DNA from: Hyphomicrobium sp. CS1BSMeth3
GTDB lineage: Bacteria; Pseudomonadota; Alphaproteobacteria; Rhizobiales; Hyphomicrobiaceae
DNA: 64,000 bases
Assembly (NCBI RefSeq): GCF_900117415.1
Contig: NZ_FPEI01000005.1
Location: forward strand, 1-64,000
Direction of reading: 5' to 3'
The notes beneath the pieces were generated by a model. It saw only the letters and a program-made list of their open reading frames with translations. It had not been told where the DNA came from and searched no databases. The position numbers and the translations under genes are program-made. Positions 9,194 to 17,054 of this stretch are shown piece by piece; positions within the stretch are counted from its first letter, which is position 1; each line of letters begins with the position of its first letter.

Positions 9194-9659
9194 CGTTGAC
9201 CTCCAAAGCAACCCCTTAGGCTCGCGGCCTCAAAATACTCCGGCGGCAGAATTTGCAGTAGGGGAAAGCAATACATTCAAGGCGGCGCGCGAGAGCTGAT
9301 CCACGATTGGCCCATACTGCTGCACCTCGCCGAGCCATGGGCGTGAAGTCGAGCTGCTCGGCATTCTCCGCGCGCGAAAGATCCTATTCCTTTCTCGCTT
9401 AAACCCTCGTCCGTCGCTCTTTCGGGATTCTCCCCGAGTGCCCTCCTGGCGGGAAGTGGTCATGTTTTCCGGGCCCGCGCGCCTACAAGCGGCGCAGCCT
9501 CGAATACCGAGGCTGGCGCAGGGTGCGGCGCTCACACGCTCATGGCTTGCTGCATCTGAAGCATCGAGCGTCGACCCCGTAGGGGACAAGCACACCCAAT
9601 GCTGACAGAGAAACGCTGGCCTCGCCGGCGTCCTTGAAATCATCGAGGAGTTCGTCTCA
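9194..9659. other. Gene-free stretch upstream of the repeat-protein gene
   Basis: 466 bases between a minus-strand methyltransferase and the plus-strand repeat protein. A minus-strand open frame covers it but has the Arg/Ser/Ala composition of a shadow and is not called. A 7-base perfect hairpin (AGCCTCG/CGAGGCT) lies at 9496-9514, and CCCC-GTA-GGGG at 9575-9585. It probably contains divergent promoters; I could not place -35/-10 boxes with confidence. Confidence 0.5.
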
Positions 9660-10442
9660 ATGCAACACCGTACCGCGATTGCAAAAGCTGCATTCATCCT
9701 TGCCGCCTCCGCTTCCCTGTTCACAATGGCGGCTCCCGCATCGGCTCAAGGATTGCGGGACATTCTCGGCGACAGAGCAGAGAGACGAGGCGACTTGCGG
9801 GACCTGCTTCAGGACCGCGCATCGGGCCGCGAGGATCTGCGCGATCTTCTGAGAGATCGCGTCCAGTCGCGGAGAGACTTGCGCGACCTGATCCTCGATC
9901 GATTGGCGGCACGCGAGGATTTGCGCGATTTGCTGAGAGACCGCATGGACAGGCGCGATGATCTGCGCGACCTCCTCCGCGATCGCGTGGCCGGCCGCGG
10001 CGATCTCCGCGATCTGCTACGCGACCGCATGGACAGGCGTGACGATGTGCGCGACCGCCTTGCCGGACGTGGCGACCTCCGCGATCTTCTGCGCGACCGC
10101 ATGGACAGACGCGATGATCTGCGGGACCTCCTCCGCGACCGATTGGCAACACGCGAGGATCTTCGCGATCTCCTGAGAGATCGCATGGACAGGCGCGGCG
10201 ACTTGCGAGACCTCATCAGGGATCGCGCGGCGAGCCGCGATGACTTGCTCGACCTTCTGCGCGACCGCGGGCAATCGCGTGGTGATCTCCGCGACCTCCT
10301 CATGGACCGCGGATCGAGCCGTGACGACATGCGCGATCGGCGCGGTGATCTGCGCGAGCTCATCCTCGACCGGCTTCAGAACTCCGACGGCGATAGCCCA
10401 GTCCTCAGCCGTATCCGCGATCGCCTCGGGGAAAATGACTAG
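9660..10442 (+). CDS. Exported Leu/Arg/Asp-rich 14-residue tandem-repeat protein
   Basis: Function unknown; 260 residues. Residues 1-29 are a clear signal peptide ending APASA before Q30. Residues 32-230 are about 15 tandem units, mostly 14 residues, with consensus LRDLLRDRMDRRDD (positions 9-11 and 13 variable). Two units are shortened by 4 (130-139) and 7 residues (224-230). A degenerate last unit and short tail end at 260. The mature protein appears to lack Lys, Cys, His and aromatic residues, so all positive charge is Arg. The pattern predicts a long helix with a leucine stripe (positions 1, 4, 5) and dense Arg-Asp salt bridges. A Cys-repeat/PRC protein follows 69 bases downstream in the same direction. 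Confidence 0.8.
   Translation: MQHRTAIAKAAFILAASASLFTMAAPASAQGLRDILGDRAERRGDLRDLLQDRASGREDLRDLLRDRVQSRRDLRDLILDRLAAREDLRDLLRDRMDRRDDLRDLLRDRVAGRGDLRDLLRDRMDRRDDVRDRLAGRGDLRDLLRDRMDRRDDLRDLLRDRLATREDLRDLLRDRMDRRGDLRDLIRDRAASRDDLLDLLRDRGQSRGDLRDLLMDRGSSRDDMRDRRGDLRELILDRLQNSDGDSPVLSRIRDRLGEND
9753..10349 (+). repeat. 42-bp tandem coding repeats
   Basis: The DNA encoding residues 32-230 of the exported repeat protein is a tandem array with a 42-base period. Units are similar but not identical at DNA level, with recurrent GCGATCTGCG and CGACCTCCTCCGCGA segments. Two units are shorter, by 12 and 21 bases, keeping frame. The pattern points to growth by duplication or slippage followed by drift. 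Confidence 0.85.
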
Positions 10443-10511
10443 CTCTCCCGCGCGGCCGTCCCGGCGCACGTGAAATTGGTTCCCCCATAGGGTTGGAAAC
10501 GGAGATATGCG

Positions 10512-11246
10512 ATGAACAAGGCCGTTCTCATTGCGGCGGCGCTTGTGCTCGTCCCACTGACTGTGTCGAGCCAAGAGGCAGCCCCGAAAGATCCTGGAGC
10601 TTCCGTCCCCGGTAGAAGTGCCGCCCCGAGCAATCCAGCGGGCGAGCAGTCCCAATCCCCGTTGCGGGACAGCGTGGCTCGGGCGGTCGACACGGTCATG
10701 GACGCCTGTGACGACGATATAGCGGAATTTTGCGAAGGCGCGTCCTCAGGACGAGGCCGCCTCGCATTGTGCATGATGGCCAACGAAGACCAGTTGAGCC
10801 GAGGATGTCGGTCGGCGCTGATCCGCGTGACGCGCGAGCTCAGGCGCAATGTCGATCGTGTCGCCGAAGGGTGCCTGAACGAGATCAGGACGCTCTGCGG
10901 AGACGCGGGCAAGGTCGGCCAATGCCTGCAGCAGAAGAGAGGCGCGCTCTCGAGCTCGTGCCAGACCATTGTCGGGAGCCTGGCCCAAAGGATGCCCCGG
11001 TTGATCGCTCTGAGGGGCCTGCCGGTCATCAGCTCCGACAACAAGAATCTTGGACAGGTCGTCGAGGTCAACCGAGACCCTGACGGCAAGATTCAATCCA
11101 TCCAGGTCGATGTCGGCCGGGCACTGGGGATCGGCACGAAGCTGGTCACCATCACGGCCGACAAGCTGGACAGGGCGCCCGGCCTCAAGATCTTCATGTC
11201 GGAGTCGGAGGTGAGGGCCTTGCCGGAAACCAAGGGGCAGCAGTAG
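10512..11246 (+). CDS. Exported cysteine-rich-repeat (GLG1-type) protein with C-terminal PRC-barrel
   Basis: A 244-residue protein. Residues 1-20 form a signal peptide. A Pro/Ala/Ser-rich linker follows, then two cysteine repeats: C66-x7-C74-x12-C87-x11-C99 and C121-x7-C129-x8-C138-x11-C150. This spacing resembles the Cys-rich GLG1 repeat also found in bacterial periplasmic proteins. Residues about 168-222 look like a PRC-barrel (LPVISSDNKNLGQVVEV, ending TKLVTITADKL). The combination suggests a periplasmic or envelope-associated protein; its role is unknown. GGAG stands about 7 bases before the ATG. It follows the L/R/D repeat gene by 69 bases and may be cotranscribed with it. A perfect hairpin follows the stop. 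Confidence 0.8.
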   Translation: MNKAVLIAAALVLVPLTVSSQEAAPKDPGASVPGRSAAPSNPAGEQSQSPLRDSVARAVDTVMDACDDDIAEFCEGASSGRGRLALCMMANEDQLSRGCRSALIRVTRELRRNVDRVAEGCLNEIRTLCGDAGKVGQCLQQKRGALSSSCQTIVGSLAQRMPRLIALRGLPVISSDNKNLGQVVEVNRDPDGKIQSIQVDVGRALGIGTKLVTITADKLDRAPGLKIFMSESEVRALPETKGQQ

Positions 11247-11284
11247 CGCTCACCCTGGAGCCGCTCCCCTGGATGTGAGATCTC

Positions 11285-11311
11285 ATGACGCCGCCCATTG
11301 GGCGGCGTCAT
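11285..11311 (+). terminator. Perfect 12-bp hairpin after the Cys-repeat/PRC gene
   Basis: ATGACGCCGCCC and GGGCGGCGTCAT pair perfectly around an ATT loop, 38 bases after the stop of the Cys-repeat/PRC gene. Only a weak T-rich stretch (actcttt) follows, so it may be an intrinsic terminator of reduced efficiency or an mRNA-stabilising 3' hairpin. Confidence 0.6.
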
Positions 11312-11496
11312 ACTCTTTGCCCGAACGAAATCCGAGGGGATCCAAGCCTTGCCCTTACTCCAGCTCGTGTGCGACCTGCCCCATTGAAGCCCCTAAGTCC
11401 GGACAGGCTTGACCTCGGGGAACCGGACCACCATCCTGCGGCCAGCAACCCCGCCAAAGAATAATAGAGGCGGCGGGGAGACTGAGGAGCACGGGG

Positions 11497-12546
11497 ATGA
11501 AACGCAGAATTGCGATTGTGGGCGCAGGCGCCCTCGGCGGCCATGTGGGTGGCTATCTGGCCAAGGCCGGGCAGGACGTCACGCTTATCGACGCGTGGCC
11601 TGAGCACGTCGAGGCCATGCGGCGCGACGGCCTTACGCTCCGCGGCCAGACCGGGCCGGAGAACTTCACGGTGCCCGTCAACGCCATCCACATCACCGAT
11701 CTGCAGAAGGCCGGCAGCCGCCCGTTCGACATCGCGTTCGTCGCGGTCAAGTCCTACGACACGGTGTGGGCGACACAGATGATTGCCCAATACCTCGCCG
11801 CGGACGGCTACGTCGTCTCCCTGCAGAACTCGATCAACGAGGAGCGCATTGCCTCGGTCGTCGGCTGGGGCAAGACCGTCGGCTGCATTGCCTCGGCAAT
11901 TTCCGTGGAACTTGTTGGTCCCGCCAAGGTCCAGCGCAATGTTGCACTCGGCGGATCGCGTCACACCGTGTTCCGCATCGGCGAGCCGCATGGGCGTGTC
12001 ACGCCGCGCGCCAAGGAAATCGCGGAGATGGTGAGCGTCGCCGACAGCTCGAAGGCAACCACCAACCTCTGGGGCGAGCGCTGGTCGAAGCTGATCGTGA
12101 ATGCCATGCGCAATCCGGTGTCGGCCGCCACCGGCCGCGGCGGCAACGGCAATGACCGGGATCCCATGACGCGCTGGCTCGCAATTCGTCTCGCAGCCGA
12201 AGCCGTGAAGGTCGGTCTCGCGCACGGCTACGCCCTCGAGTCGGTCTATCATATTCCCCCGGAGAAGCTGCTCGCCGCCGGCGAGGGCGACAAAGCCGCG
12301 CGCGAGGAATGCGAGGGCATCCTGCTCGAGCAGGTCAAGCACCGCAATGACGAGCAGCGCCCCTCCATGGGTCAGGACATCATGAAGGGCCGGCGGACGG
12401 AGATCGACTTCATCAACGGCCTCGTCGCCGCGAAAGGTGCGGAGCTGAAGATCGCGACGCCGGCCAACAGCGGCATTGTCGAGACGGTCCGGCGCATCGA
12501 ACGCGGCGAGATCGCGCCGAGTCCCGAAGCCGTCGCCCACATCTGA
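11497..12546 (+). CDS. Ketopantoate reductase-like (ApbA/PanE family) oxidoreductase
   Basis: A 349-residue NAD(P)-dependent dehydrogenase. The N-terminal Rossmann motif is IAIVGAGALGGHVGGYL (GxGxxG at residues 9-14). The C-terminal helical domain contains WSKLIVNAMRNPV, the family's catalytic Lys/Asn region. Length is somewhat above the usual 300 or so of PanE. True 2-dehydropantoate reductase activity is possible, but many homologues in catabolic clusters act on other 2-oxo or 3-hydroxy acids. It lies 44 bases upstream of a PEP-mutase/isocitrate-lyase family gene, so the pair may act in one acid-degradation route. Start ATG 11497 is preceded by a purine-rich GGAGACTGAGGAG stretch. Confidence 0.8.
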   Translation: MKRRIAIVGAGALGGHVGGYLAKAGQDVTLIDAWPEHVEAMRRDGLTLRGQTGPENFTVPVNAIHITDLQKAGSRPFDIAFVAVKSYDTVWATQMIAQYLAADGYVVSLQNSINEERIASVVGWGKTVGCIASAISVELVGPAKVQRNVALGGSRHTVFRIGEPHGRVTPRAKEIAEMVSVADSSKATTNLWGERWSKLIVNAMRNPVSAATGRGGNGNDRDPMTRWLAIRLAAEAVKVGLAHGYALESVYHIPPEKLLAAGEGDKAAREECEGILLEQVKHRNDEQRPSMGQDIMKGRRTEIDFINGLVAAKGAELKIATPANSGIVETVRRIERGEIAPSPEAVAHI

Positions 12547-12590
12547 AACCTGCGCGCTGCGCTCACCATTCTCAGGAGATCACTTTCACC

Positions 12591-13466
12591 ATGCCTTCGC
12601 GCTGGACTGAACGCCGCAAGAAATTCCGCAGCTACCTTGCCGGGAACCGCTGCTATCACCCGGGCTCCGTGCACGATCCCATCTCGGCCCGCATTGCCTC
12701 GGAGATCGGCTTCGAGATCGGCATGTTCGCCGGCTCGACCGGATCGCTCGGCGTGCTCTCGGCACCGGACCTCATCATTCTCACGCTTACCGAGTTCGCC
12801 GATCAGGCCCTGCGCATCAACCGCGCCATGGAGCTGCCGCTGATGGTCGATGCCGATCACGGCTATGGCAATGCGCTCTCGGTCATGCGCACCGTCGAGG
12901 AGCTGGAGATTGCCGGCGTCAGCGGCATGTCGATCGAGGACACGGCGCTGCCCCAGCCGTTCGGCACCACGGAGAAGCCGCAGATCCTCAGCATCGAGGA
13001 AGGCATCGGCAAGATGAAGGCCGCCCTCGCGGCGCGCCGCGATCCCGATCTCTGCATTGCCGGGCGCACCAGCGCACCGATCATCACCGGCATCGAGGAC
13101 ACGATCAAACGCGCCCAGGCCTACGAGAAAGTCGGCGTCGACGCGATCTTCCTCGTCGGCGTCAAGACGCGGGCAGAGCTCGACGCCATCGCGCCTGCCG
13201 TCAAAATCCCGCTCATTCTGGGGACTGCCACCCCCGAGCTCATGGACCGCGAATACCTCGCCGCGCGCGGCGTTCGGATCTGCCTGCAAGGGCATCTTCC
13301 CATCCAAGCTGCGATTCAGGCCATTCACGATACTATGAAGGCGCTGCGTGACGGCACGGCCCCGAAGGACGTCAAAGGCCTTGCCTCGGCCGACCTCGTC
13401 AAACGCGTGACGCGTGCCGATGATTATGATCGCTGGACGAAGGATTATCTCGCGACGAAGCCGTGA
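12591..13466 (+). CDS. Isocitrate lyase/PEP mutase superfamily enzyme (oxaloacetate decarboxylase-like)
   Basis: A 291-residue TIM-barrel enzyme. Metal-binding acidic residues lie in VDADHGYGN (D87, D89), followed by MSIEDTALPQPFG. The isocitrate-lyase signature KKCGH is absent, which fits the branch containing the Pseudomonas oxaloacetate decarboxylase and other 2-oxo-acid lyases rather than isocitrate or methylisocitrate lyase. The exact reaction is not fixed by sequence. GGAG lies about 15 bases before the ATG. It is probably cotranscribed with the preceding ketopantoate-reductase-like gene and possibly with the following SixA gene (42 bases). Confidence 0.82.
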   Translation: MPSRWTERRKKFRSYLAGNRCYHPGSVHDPISARIASEIGFEIGMFAGSTGSLGVLSAPDLIILTLTEFADQALRINRAMELPLMVDADHGYGNALSVMRTVEELEIAGVSGMSIEDTALPQPFGTTEKPQILSIEEGIGKMKAALAARRDPDLCIAGRTSAPIITGIEDTIKRAQAYEKVGVDAIFLVGVKTRAELDAIAPAVKIPLILGTATPELMDREYLAARGVRICLQGHLPIQAAIQAIHDTMKALRDGTAPKDVKGLASADLVKRVTRADDYDRWTKDYLATKP

Positions 13467-13508
13467 CGAGAAGTCCGGTCGCCCGCGAGTGAAAGGAAGT
13501 GGACGTCG

Positions 13509-14039
13509 ATGCTGACCCTCACGCTGTTCCGACACGCCAAGTCGAGCTGGGAACTCACCGGCGTCGAGGATAGCGAACGCCCGCTCAACGCGCGGGGGAT
13601 GGCAGCGGCACCAGTGATGGGCTCTTTCCTCAAGAAGCAAGGCCTCAAGCCCGACCTGGTGCTCTGCTCCACATCCGTTCGCACGCGCCAGACGTTGGAG
13701 CTCGCCAGCGGCGACTGGGACCCCGAGCCACGCACGAAGTTCGAGGGCGCGCTCTATCTCGCCGAGCCGTTCAATATGCTGGAGCGGGTGCGCAAGACAC
13801 CGGGAACGGTCAAGCACCTCATGATCGTCGGCCATAATCCCGGGCTGCAGATTTTTGCCATCGAGCTGATCGGCGAAGGCGACCCCGAGCTGATAACGGC
13901 GCTCTCGCAGAAACTGCCGACGGCAGGCGTCGTCGTTCTCACCTTCGAGAGCAAGAGCTGGAAGGACATCGGCCCACGAAAAGGCCGCCTCGTTCACTTT
14001 GCGACACCGAAGATGCTCTCGGCCGCCGCGGCTGAGTGA
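13509..14039 (+). CDS. sixA: SixA-type phosphohistidine phosphatase
   Basis: A 176-residue member of the histidine phosphatase superfamily. The catalytic RHAKSSW motif puts the phospho-accepting His at position 9, and the second His lies in IVGHNPG (H109). Arg and Glu partners are in the expected places (SVRTRQT and ERPLNARG). SixA removes phosphate from His of HPt domains; in alphaproteobacteria the substrate is usually not known. GGAAGT precedes the ATG by about 7 bases. It follows the PEP-mutase-like gene closely. Confidence 0.85.
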   Translation: MLTLTLFRHAKSSWELTGVEDSERPLNARGMAAAPVMGSFLKKQGLKPDLVLCSTSVRTRQTLELASGDWDPEPRTKFEGALYLAEPFNMLERVRKTPGTVKHLMIVGHNPGLQIFAIELIGEGDPELITALSQKLPTAGVVVLTFESKSWKDIGPRKGRLVHFATPKMLSAAAAE

Positions 14040-14079
14040 GCGAGCACAAACAAAAATCGACATTTTGAGCAAAAGCATC

Positions 14080-14130
14080 GGTTTCCCTGCGTCGGTTCAA
14101 GATCTTACGAGAACTCGATGCAGGGAACCT
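14080..14130 (+). repeat. Two-tier inverted repeat in the leader of the GT25 gene
   Basis: Outer arms TTCCCTGC (14083-14090) and GCAGGGAA (14120-14127) can extend to GGTTTCCCTGC/GCAGGGAACC with one bulged T. Inner arms GTTC/GAAC sit within the 29-base spacer. It lies about 60 bases before the glycosyltransferase start, so it could be a 5' leader hairpin. No riboswitch class was recognised. Confidence 0.4.
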
Positions 14131-14188
14131 CCGAATTGCGCTATCAGCCTGCGGCGTCAGCCGTCTGAACATTGCCGAAGTGCCGTAC

Positions 14189-15016
14189 ATGTTGCCCACC
14201 TATTTCATCAATCTGGATCGTGACGCCGACCGCCGCGCCGCTATCGAGACGCAGCTCCGTCAAGTCGGCATCGAGGCCACGCGCTATGCCGCGGTAGACG
14301 GGACGGCACTGCCGCCTGAGCTCGCGCCATATTTCGCACATGGCGATGGAAGGCCACCTCTCATGAAGGCCGGAGAGATCGGCTGCTACGCCAGCCATCT
14401 CGGCGTCTGGCGCGAGATCGTCGCGAGCAACTTCAGCGCGGCGCTCGTGCTCGAGGATGATGCGGTCCTGCCGCAGGATTTGGTTCCCCTCATCGACGAC
14501 ATCCTGGCGCGCGCACCCCATGGATGGGATCTGGTCCTTCTTTGCGGCAGCAAGGACCGGGCAGTAAGGCCGCTGGTGGAATTGGAGGGCGGGCGAAGGC
14601 TCGTTCGCTACTCGAGAATCCCGAACACGACCGCCGGCTATCTCATCACCGGCAGCGGGGCCCGGAAGATGCTGAACCCCGCCATTCGCAGGATCTGGCC
14701 CGTGGATTGGGATACGCGGATGCCTTGGGTCTTCCAGTTGGATACGTACGGCGTCACCCCGGCACCGATCCACCAGAACACAACGACTTTGAACTCGTCG
14801 ATCATCAGAGGCAGCGGGCGGTCCCGCCTTCGTGCCGGATTACCGCGACCGACCGCCTACACCTGGACGAGCAATCCCATACGTACGCCAGCTGCGTTTC
14901 TGTACAATCTCAGAGTCCTCGGGCCGCTCTGGTGGCTCAGATGCTTCCTCGTCAATTGCGGGATCAAGATCGGCCATCTGCTTCGGCCATTGCGCCGATC
15001 GCGGCAGGCCCACTGA
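14189..15016 (+). CDS. Glycosyltransferase family 25 (LPS biosynthesis type)
   Basis: A 275-residue GT25 enzyme. It starts with the family's YFINLDRDADRRA motif, has GEIGCYASHLGVWREIV in the middle, and LVLEDDAVL, the acidic metal/nucleotide-sugar site. NTTAGYLITGSGARKML completes the family pattern. GT25 proteins transfer sugars in LPS or capsule synthesis; the sugar and acceptor are unknown. The ATG at 14189 has GAAG 8 bases upstream; an in-frame GTG at 14180 is the alternative. A second glycosyltransferase begins 16 bases after the stop, so the two likely form an operon. Confidence 0.87.
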   Translation: MLPTYFINLDRDADRRAAIETQLRQVGIEATRYAAVDGTALPPELAPYFAHGDGRPPLMKAGEIGCYASHLGVWREIVASNFSAALVLEDDAVLPQDLVPLIDDILARAPHGWDLVLLCGSKDRAVRPLVELEGGRRLVRYSRIPNTTAGYLITGSGARKMLNPAIRRIWPVDWDTRMPWVFQLDTYGVTPAPIHQNTTTLNSSIIRGSGRSRLRAGLPRPTAYTWTSNPIRTPAAFLYNLRVLGPLWWLRCFLVNCGIKIGHLLRPLRRSRQAH

Positions 15017-15032
15017 AATTTCAGGCCAGGAT

Positions 15033-15803
15033 ATGCCCCCAACAGTCAACGCGGTGTGGGTTGGCGACGAATTGGGACCGATAGCCGCTGCTTGCCTTCG
15101 ATCATTCGTTCGTATGGGGCACAGAACCTGCCTCCATGCCTACGATCGCGTAAAGGACCTTCCTCCCGGCGTCGAGCTCGTCGATGCGGCGAAGATCATC
15201 GAAAGGAGCAAAATCGTTCGCCATAAAAGGACTGGCAGCTTCGCCCTGTTCTCCGATCTGTACCGGTATGAGCTGCTGGCGCGAGGCGCAGGGATCTACA
15301 TCGACTGCGATGTGTACTGTGTGAGGCCCATCAGAAGCAGAGAGTACGTCATGGGCTATGAGCGCGACGGCGCAATGAATGGTGCCGTCTTGGCCATGCC
15401 CAGTGATTGCCTCCTCCTCGCGAAGCTCCGTCGCGCCGCGACGGACCCTGGCTTTATCCCTCCATGGCTGAAGCCTGAGAAGAGGATCATTCACAAACTT
15501 GGGTATCTTCTCGGCCTGGGTCGCTCGGCGCATTCAATGCCGTGGGGCACGTTCGGCCCGCACGCCCTGACGTACTACGTCAAGAAACTTGGTCTCCAGA
15601 ACGAGGTATGTCCCCAAGACGTCTTCTATCCGCTCGATCATGGACGCATCTCGCTGCTGTTCGATCCCGAACTGACCATCGAAGATATTTCGACGCATCG
15701 AACCGAATGCGTTCATCTCTACAACGAGCTGCTTCGCCGACGCGGCACGGAGAACATCCCGCCTACTTCACCATTGGGCCGGATGCTGCAGGCGTCGGCC
15801 TGA
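15033..15803 (+). CDS. GT32-like glycosyltransferase with DXD motif
   Basis: A 256-residue protein of the DXD-sugar-binding (Gly_transf_sug, GT32-like) type. It begins VNAVWVGDELGPIAAACLRSF, and the DXD motif lies in GIYIDCDVYCV near residue 90 after FALFSDLYRYELL. The C-terminal half has PWGTFGPHALTYYVKKLG and ends without a membrane segment. It acts on a nucleotide sugar in the cytoplasm and probably extends the same glycan as the preceding GT25. The ATG at 15033 was chosen because it comes just after the upstream stop and starts where family similarity begins; the longer open frame overlaps GT25. Confidence 0.82.
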   Translation: MPPTVNAVWVGDELGPIAAACLRSFVRMGHRTCLHAYDRVKDLPPGVELVDAAKIIERSKIVRHKRTGSFALFSDLYRYELLARGAGIYIDCDVYCVRPIRSREYVMGYERDGAMNGAVLAMPSDCLLLAKLRRAATDPGFIPPWLKPEKRIIHKLGYLLGLGRSAHSMPWGTFGPHALTYYVKKLGLQNEVCPQDVFYPLDHGRISLLFDPELTIEDISTHRTECVHLYNELLRRRGTENIPPTSPLGRMLQASA

Positions 15804-15860
15804 CGCCAGTGAGGTACGCCGCTGCCGTGCCATCCACGACAACGGCGCATTTGAGCCTCG

Positions 15861-16823
15861 TCACGCAGCCTTGCTGCCCGTACCGCCGGTGCACGCTGCG
15901 CACATGTGCGCCACATGACGATGGTCGGTGCCGCAGCAGCCGCCGATCACACGGATCTGCGGGAAGGCCCGCAGCAGATCACCGTACTGGTCGCCAAGCT
16001 CCACCGGATCGCCGGCATCGAGATCGGGCGCGGAATCCAGCTCCGCATGGCAGCGCTTCGAAGCATTGGCGCGGATGCCACGAATACGCTCGATCCATCT
16101 TCCGCCGCCCGCAAGCGTCGTCTCGAAGTGCGTCGGGTGCGCGCAGTTGATCATGTAGTACGCGGGGCCCTCGCCTGTCGCCGCATCGACCGTCTCGATG
16201 GCTTCGCGCAACGTGGCCCCGCTCGGCAGGCGTCCATCCGTCTCGACCGTGAACGCGATCACTACCGGCATCCTGTGCCGCTGTGCCGCGACCACGATCC
16301 CGAGCGCCTCGCTGACGTTGGTCATCGTGAATGCGGAGACCATATCGGCCGCGCTATCAGCAAATAGGGCGACCTGCCCGTCGTGGTATTCGGCCGCGGC
16401 CTCGACCGTCATCTCGGTGCCGGCAACGTAGCCATCGCCGCGCGGGCCGATATTGCCGCTGATCACCATCGGCACGTCGCGCATCTCGTGGGCAAAGCGC
16501 AGCTCCTCCATCAGCGCGATCCCTGCGCGATTGACGTCGGCAAGCGTCTCGCCCGAGTAGCCGAGCTTCGCACCCCAGTCCGGGTTGGCGCGCCACGTCG
16601 GCGCTTCGAGCACGAAGCCGAGCTTCTCCCGACGCGCCGTCTCGATGTACGGCAGGAAGTACTCCGCAAGAACGCTCCGACCAATCTTGCTGCGCAGCAG
16701 CTCGCAGGAGGCGAAATGGGGGAGATCGATACCGAGATGGAAAATCAGCGTCGTCTCGAGGCCGCCGTCCGTGAGGAACAGCTTTGAACCGAGCTGCGGC
16801 AATGCGTTGCGATATTTGCTCAT
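15861..16823 (-). CDS. Homocysteine S-methyltransferase family protein
   Basis: A 320-residue TIM-barrel enzyme. The family start LFLTDGGLETTLIF is present, and the zinc-binding cysteines lie in YMINCAHPTHF and VIGGCCGTDHRH near the C terminus. It transfers a methyl group to homocysteine (or a thiol analogue), probably from S-methylmethionine or a betaine-type donor; the donor is not determined by sequence. GGAG stands 6 bases before the ATG at 16823, which rules out the longer upstream frame. It is divergent from a TetR-family gene that may control it. Confidence 0.87.
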   Translation of the reverse strand: MSKYRNALPQLGSKLFLTDGGLETTLIFHLGIDLPHFASCELLRSKIGRSVLAEYFLPYIETARREKLGFVLEAPTWRANPDWGAKLGYSGETLADVNRAGIALMEELRFAHEMRDVPMVISGNIGPRGDGYVAGTEMTVEAAAEYHDGQVALFADSAADMVSAFTMTNVSEALGIVVAAQRHRMPVVIAFTVETDGRLPSGATLREAIETVDAATGEGPAYYMINCAHPTHFETTLAGGGRWIERIRGIRANASKRCHAELDSAPDLDAGDPVELGDQYGDLLRAFPQIRVIGGCCGTDHRHVAHMCAACTGGTGSKAA

Positions 16824-17054
16824 GGTCATCTCCAACTCTGATTTTTTGGGTTTATCCGGCCGCGCGGAGCGTTCCGATCGCGACCGCCGGATATCTACGG
16901 GTCGTCCCCCCGCGCCGCCAGAAAGCGCGTGGTACAGTTGCGCACACATGTGATTTTGGCTTAGAACTCAGCTTGTTATGCGCATTTGAATTGATAAACG
17001 GCGGCCGCGGCGGCCGCAGTCCCATGGGTAACTTGACCAAAGGTGCAGTGTGCC
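16824..17054. promoter_or_regulatory. Divergent promoter region with inverted repeats
   Basis: 231 bases between the homocysteine methyltransferase and the TetR gene. It holds an 8-bp inverted repeat TATCCGGC (16853-16860)/GCCGGATA (16886-16893), placed where a 5' leader hairpin of the methyltransferase mRNA would be. It also holds two adjacent copies of the palindrome GCGGCCGC (17001-17008 and 17010-17017), and CACATGTG near 16945. Any of these could be a TetR operator; none is proven. I did not recognise a SAM or SAH riboswitch. Confidence 0.4.

Noticed and set aside
9230-9724. Minus-strand open frame of 164 codons
   Set aside because: Mixed Arg/Ser/Ala composition, no ribosome-binding site, and it overlaps the signal-peptide region of the repeat gene.
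9809-10655. Minus-strand Arg/Ser-rich frames (184 and 212 codons) opposite the repeat gene
   Set aside because: They are forced by the 42-base repeat on the other strand. Only the plus frame has a signal peptide and a sensible ribosome-binding context.
12372-14078. Minus-strand open frame of 568 codons
   Set aside because: It runs antisense across the PEP-mutase-like and SixA genes, both with intact catalytic motifs.
16824-16960. SAM or SAH riboswitch before the homocysteine methyltransferase
   Set aside because: I could not match the core of any known SAM/SAH class; only a simple 8-bp inverted repeat is visible.
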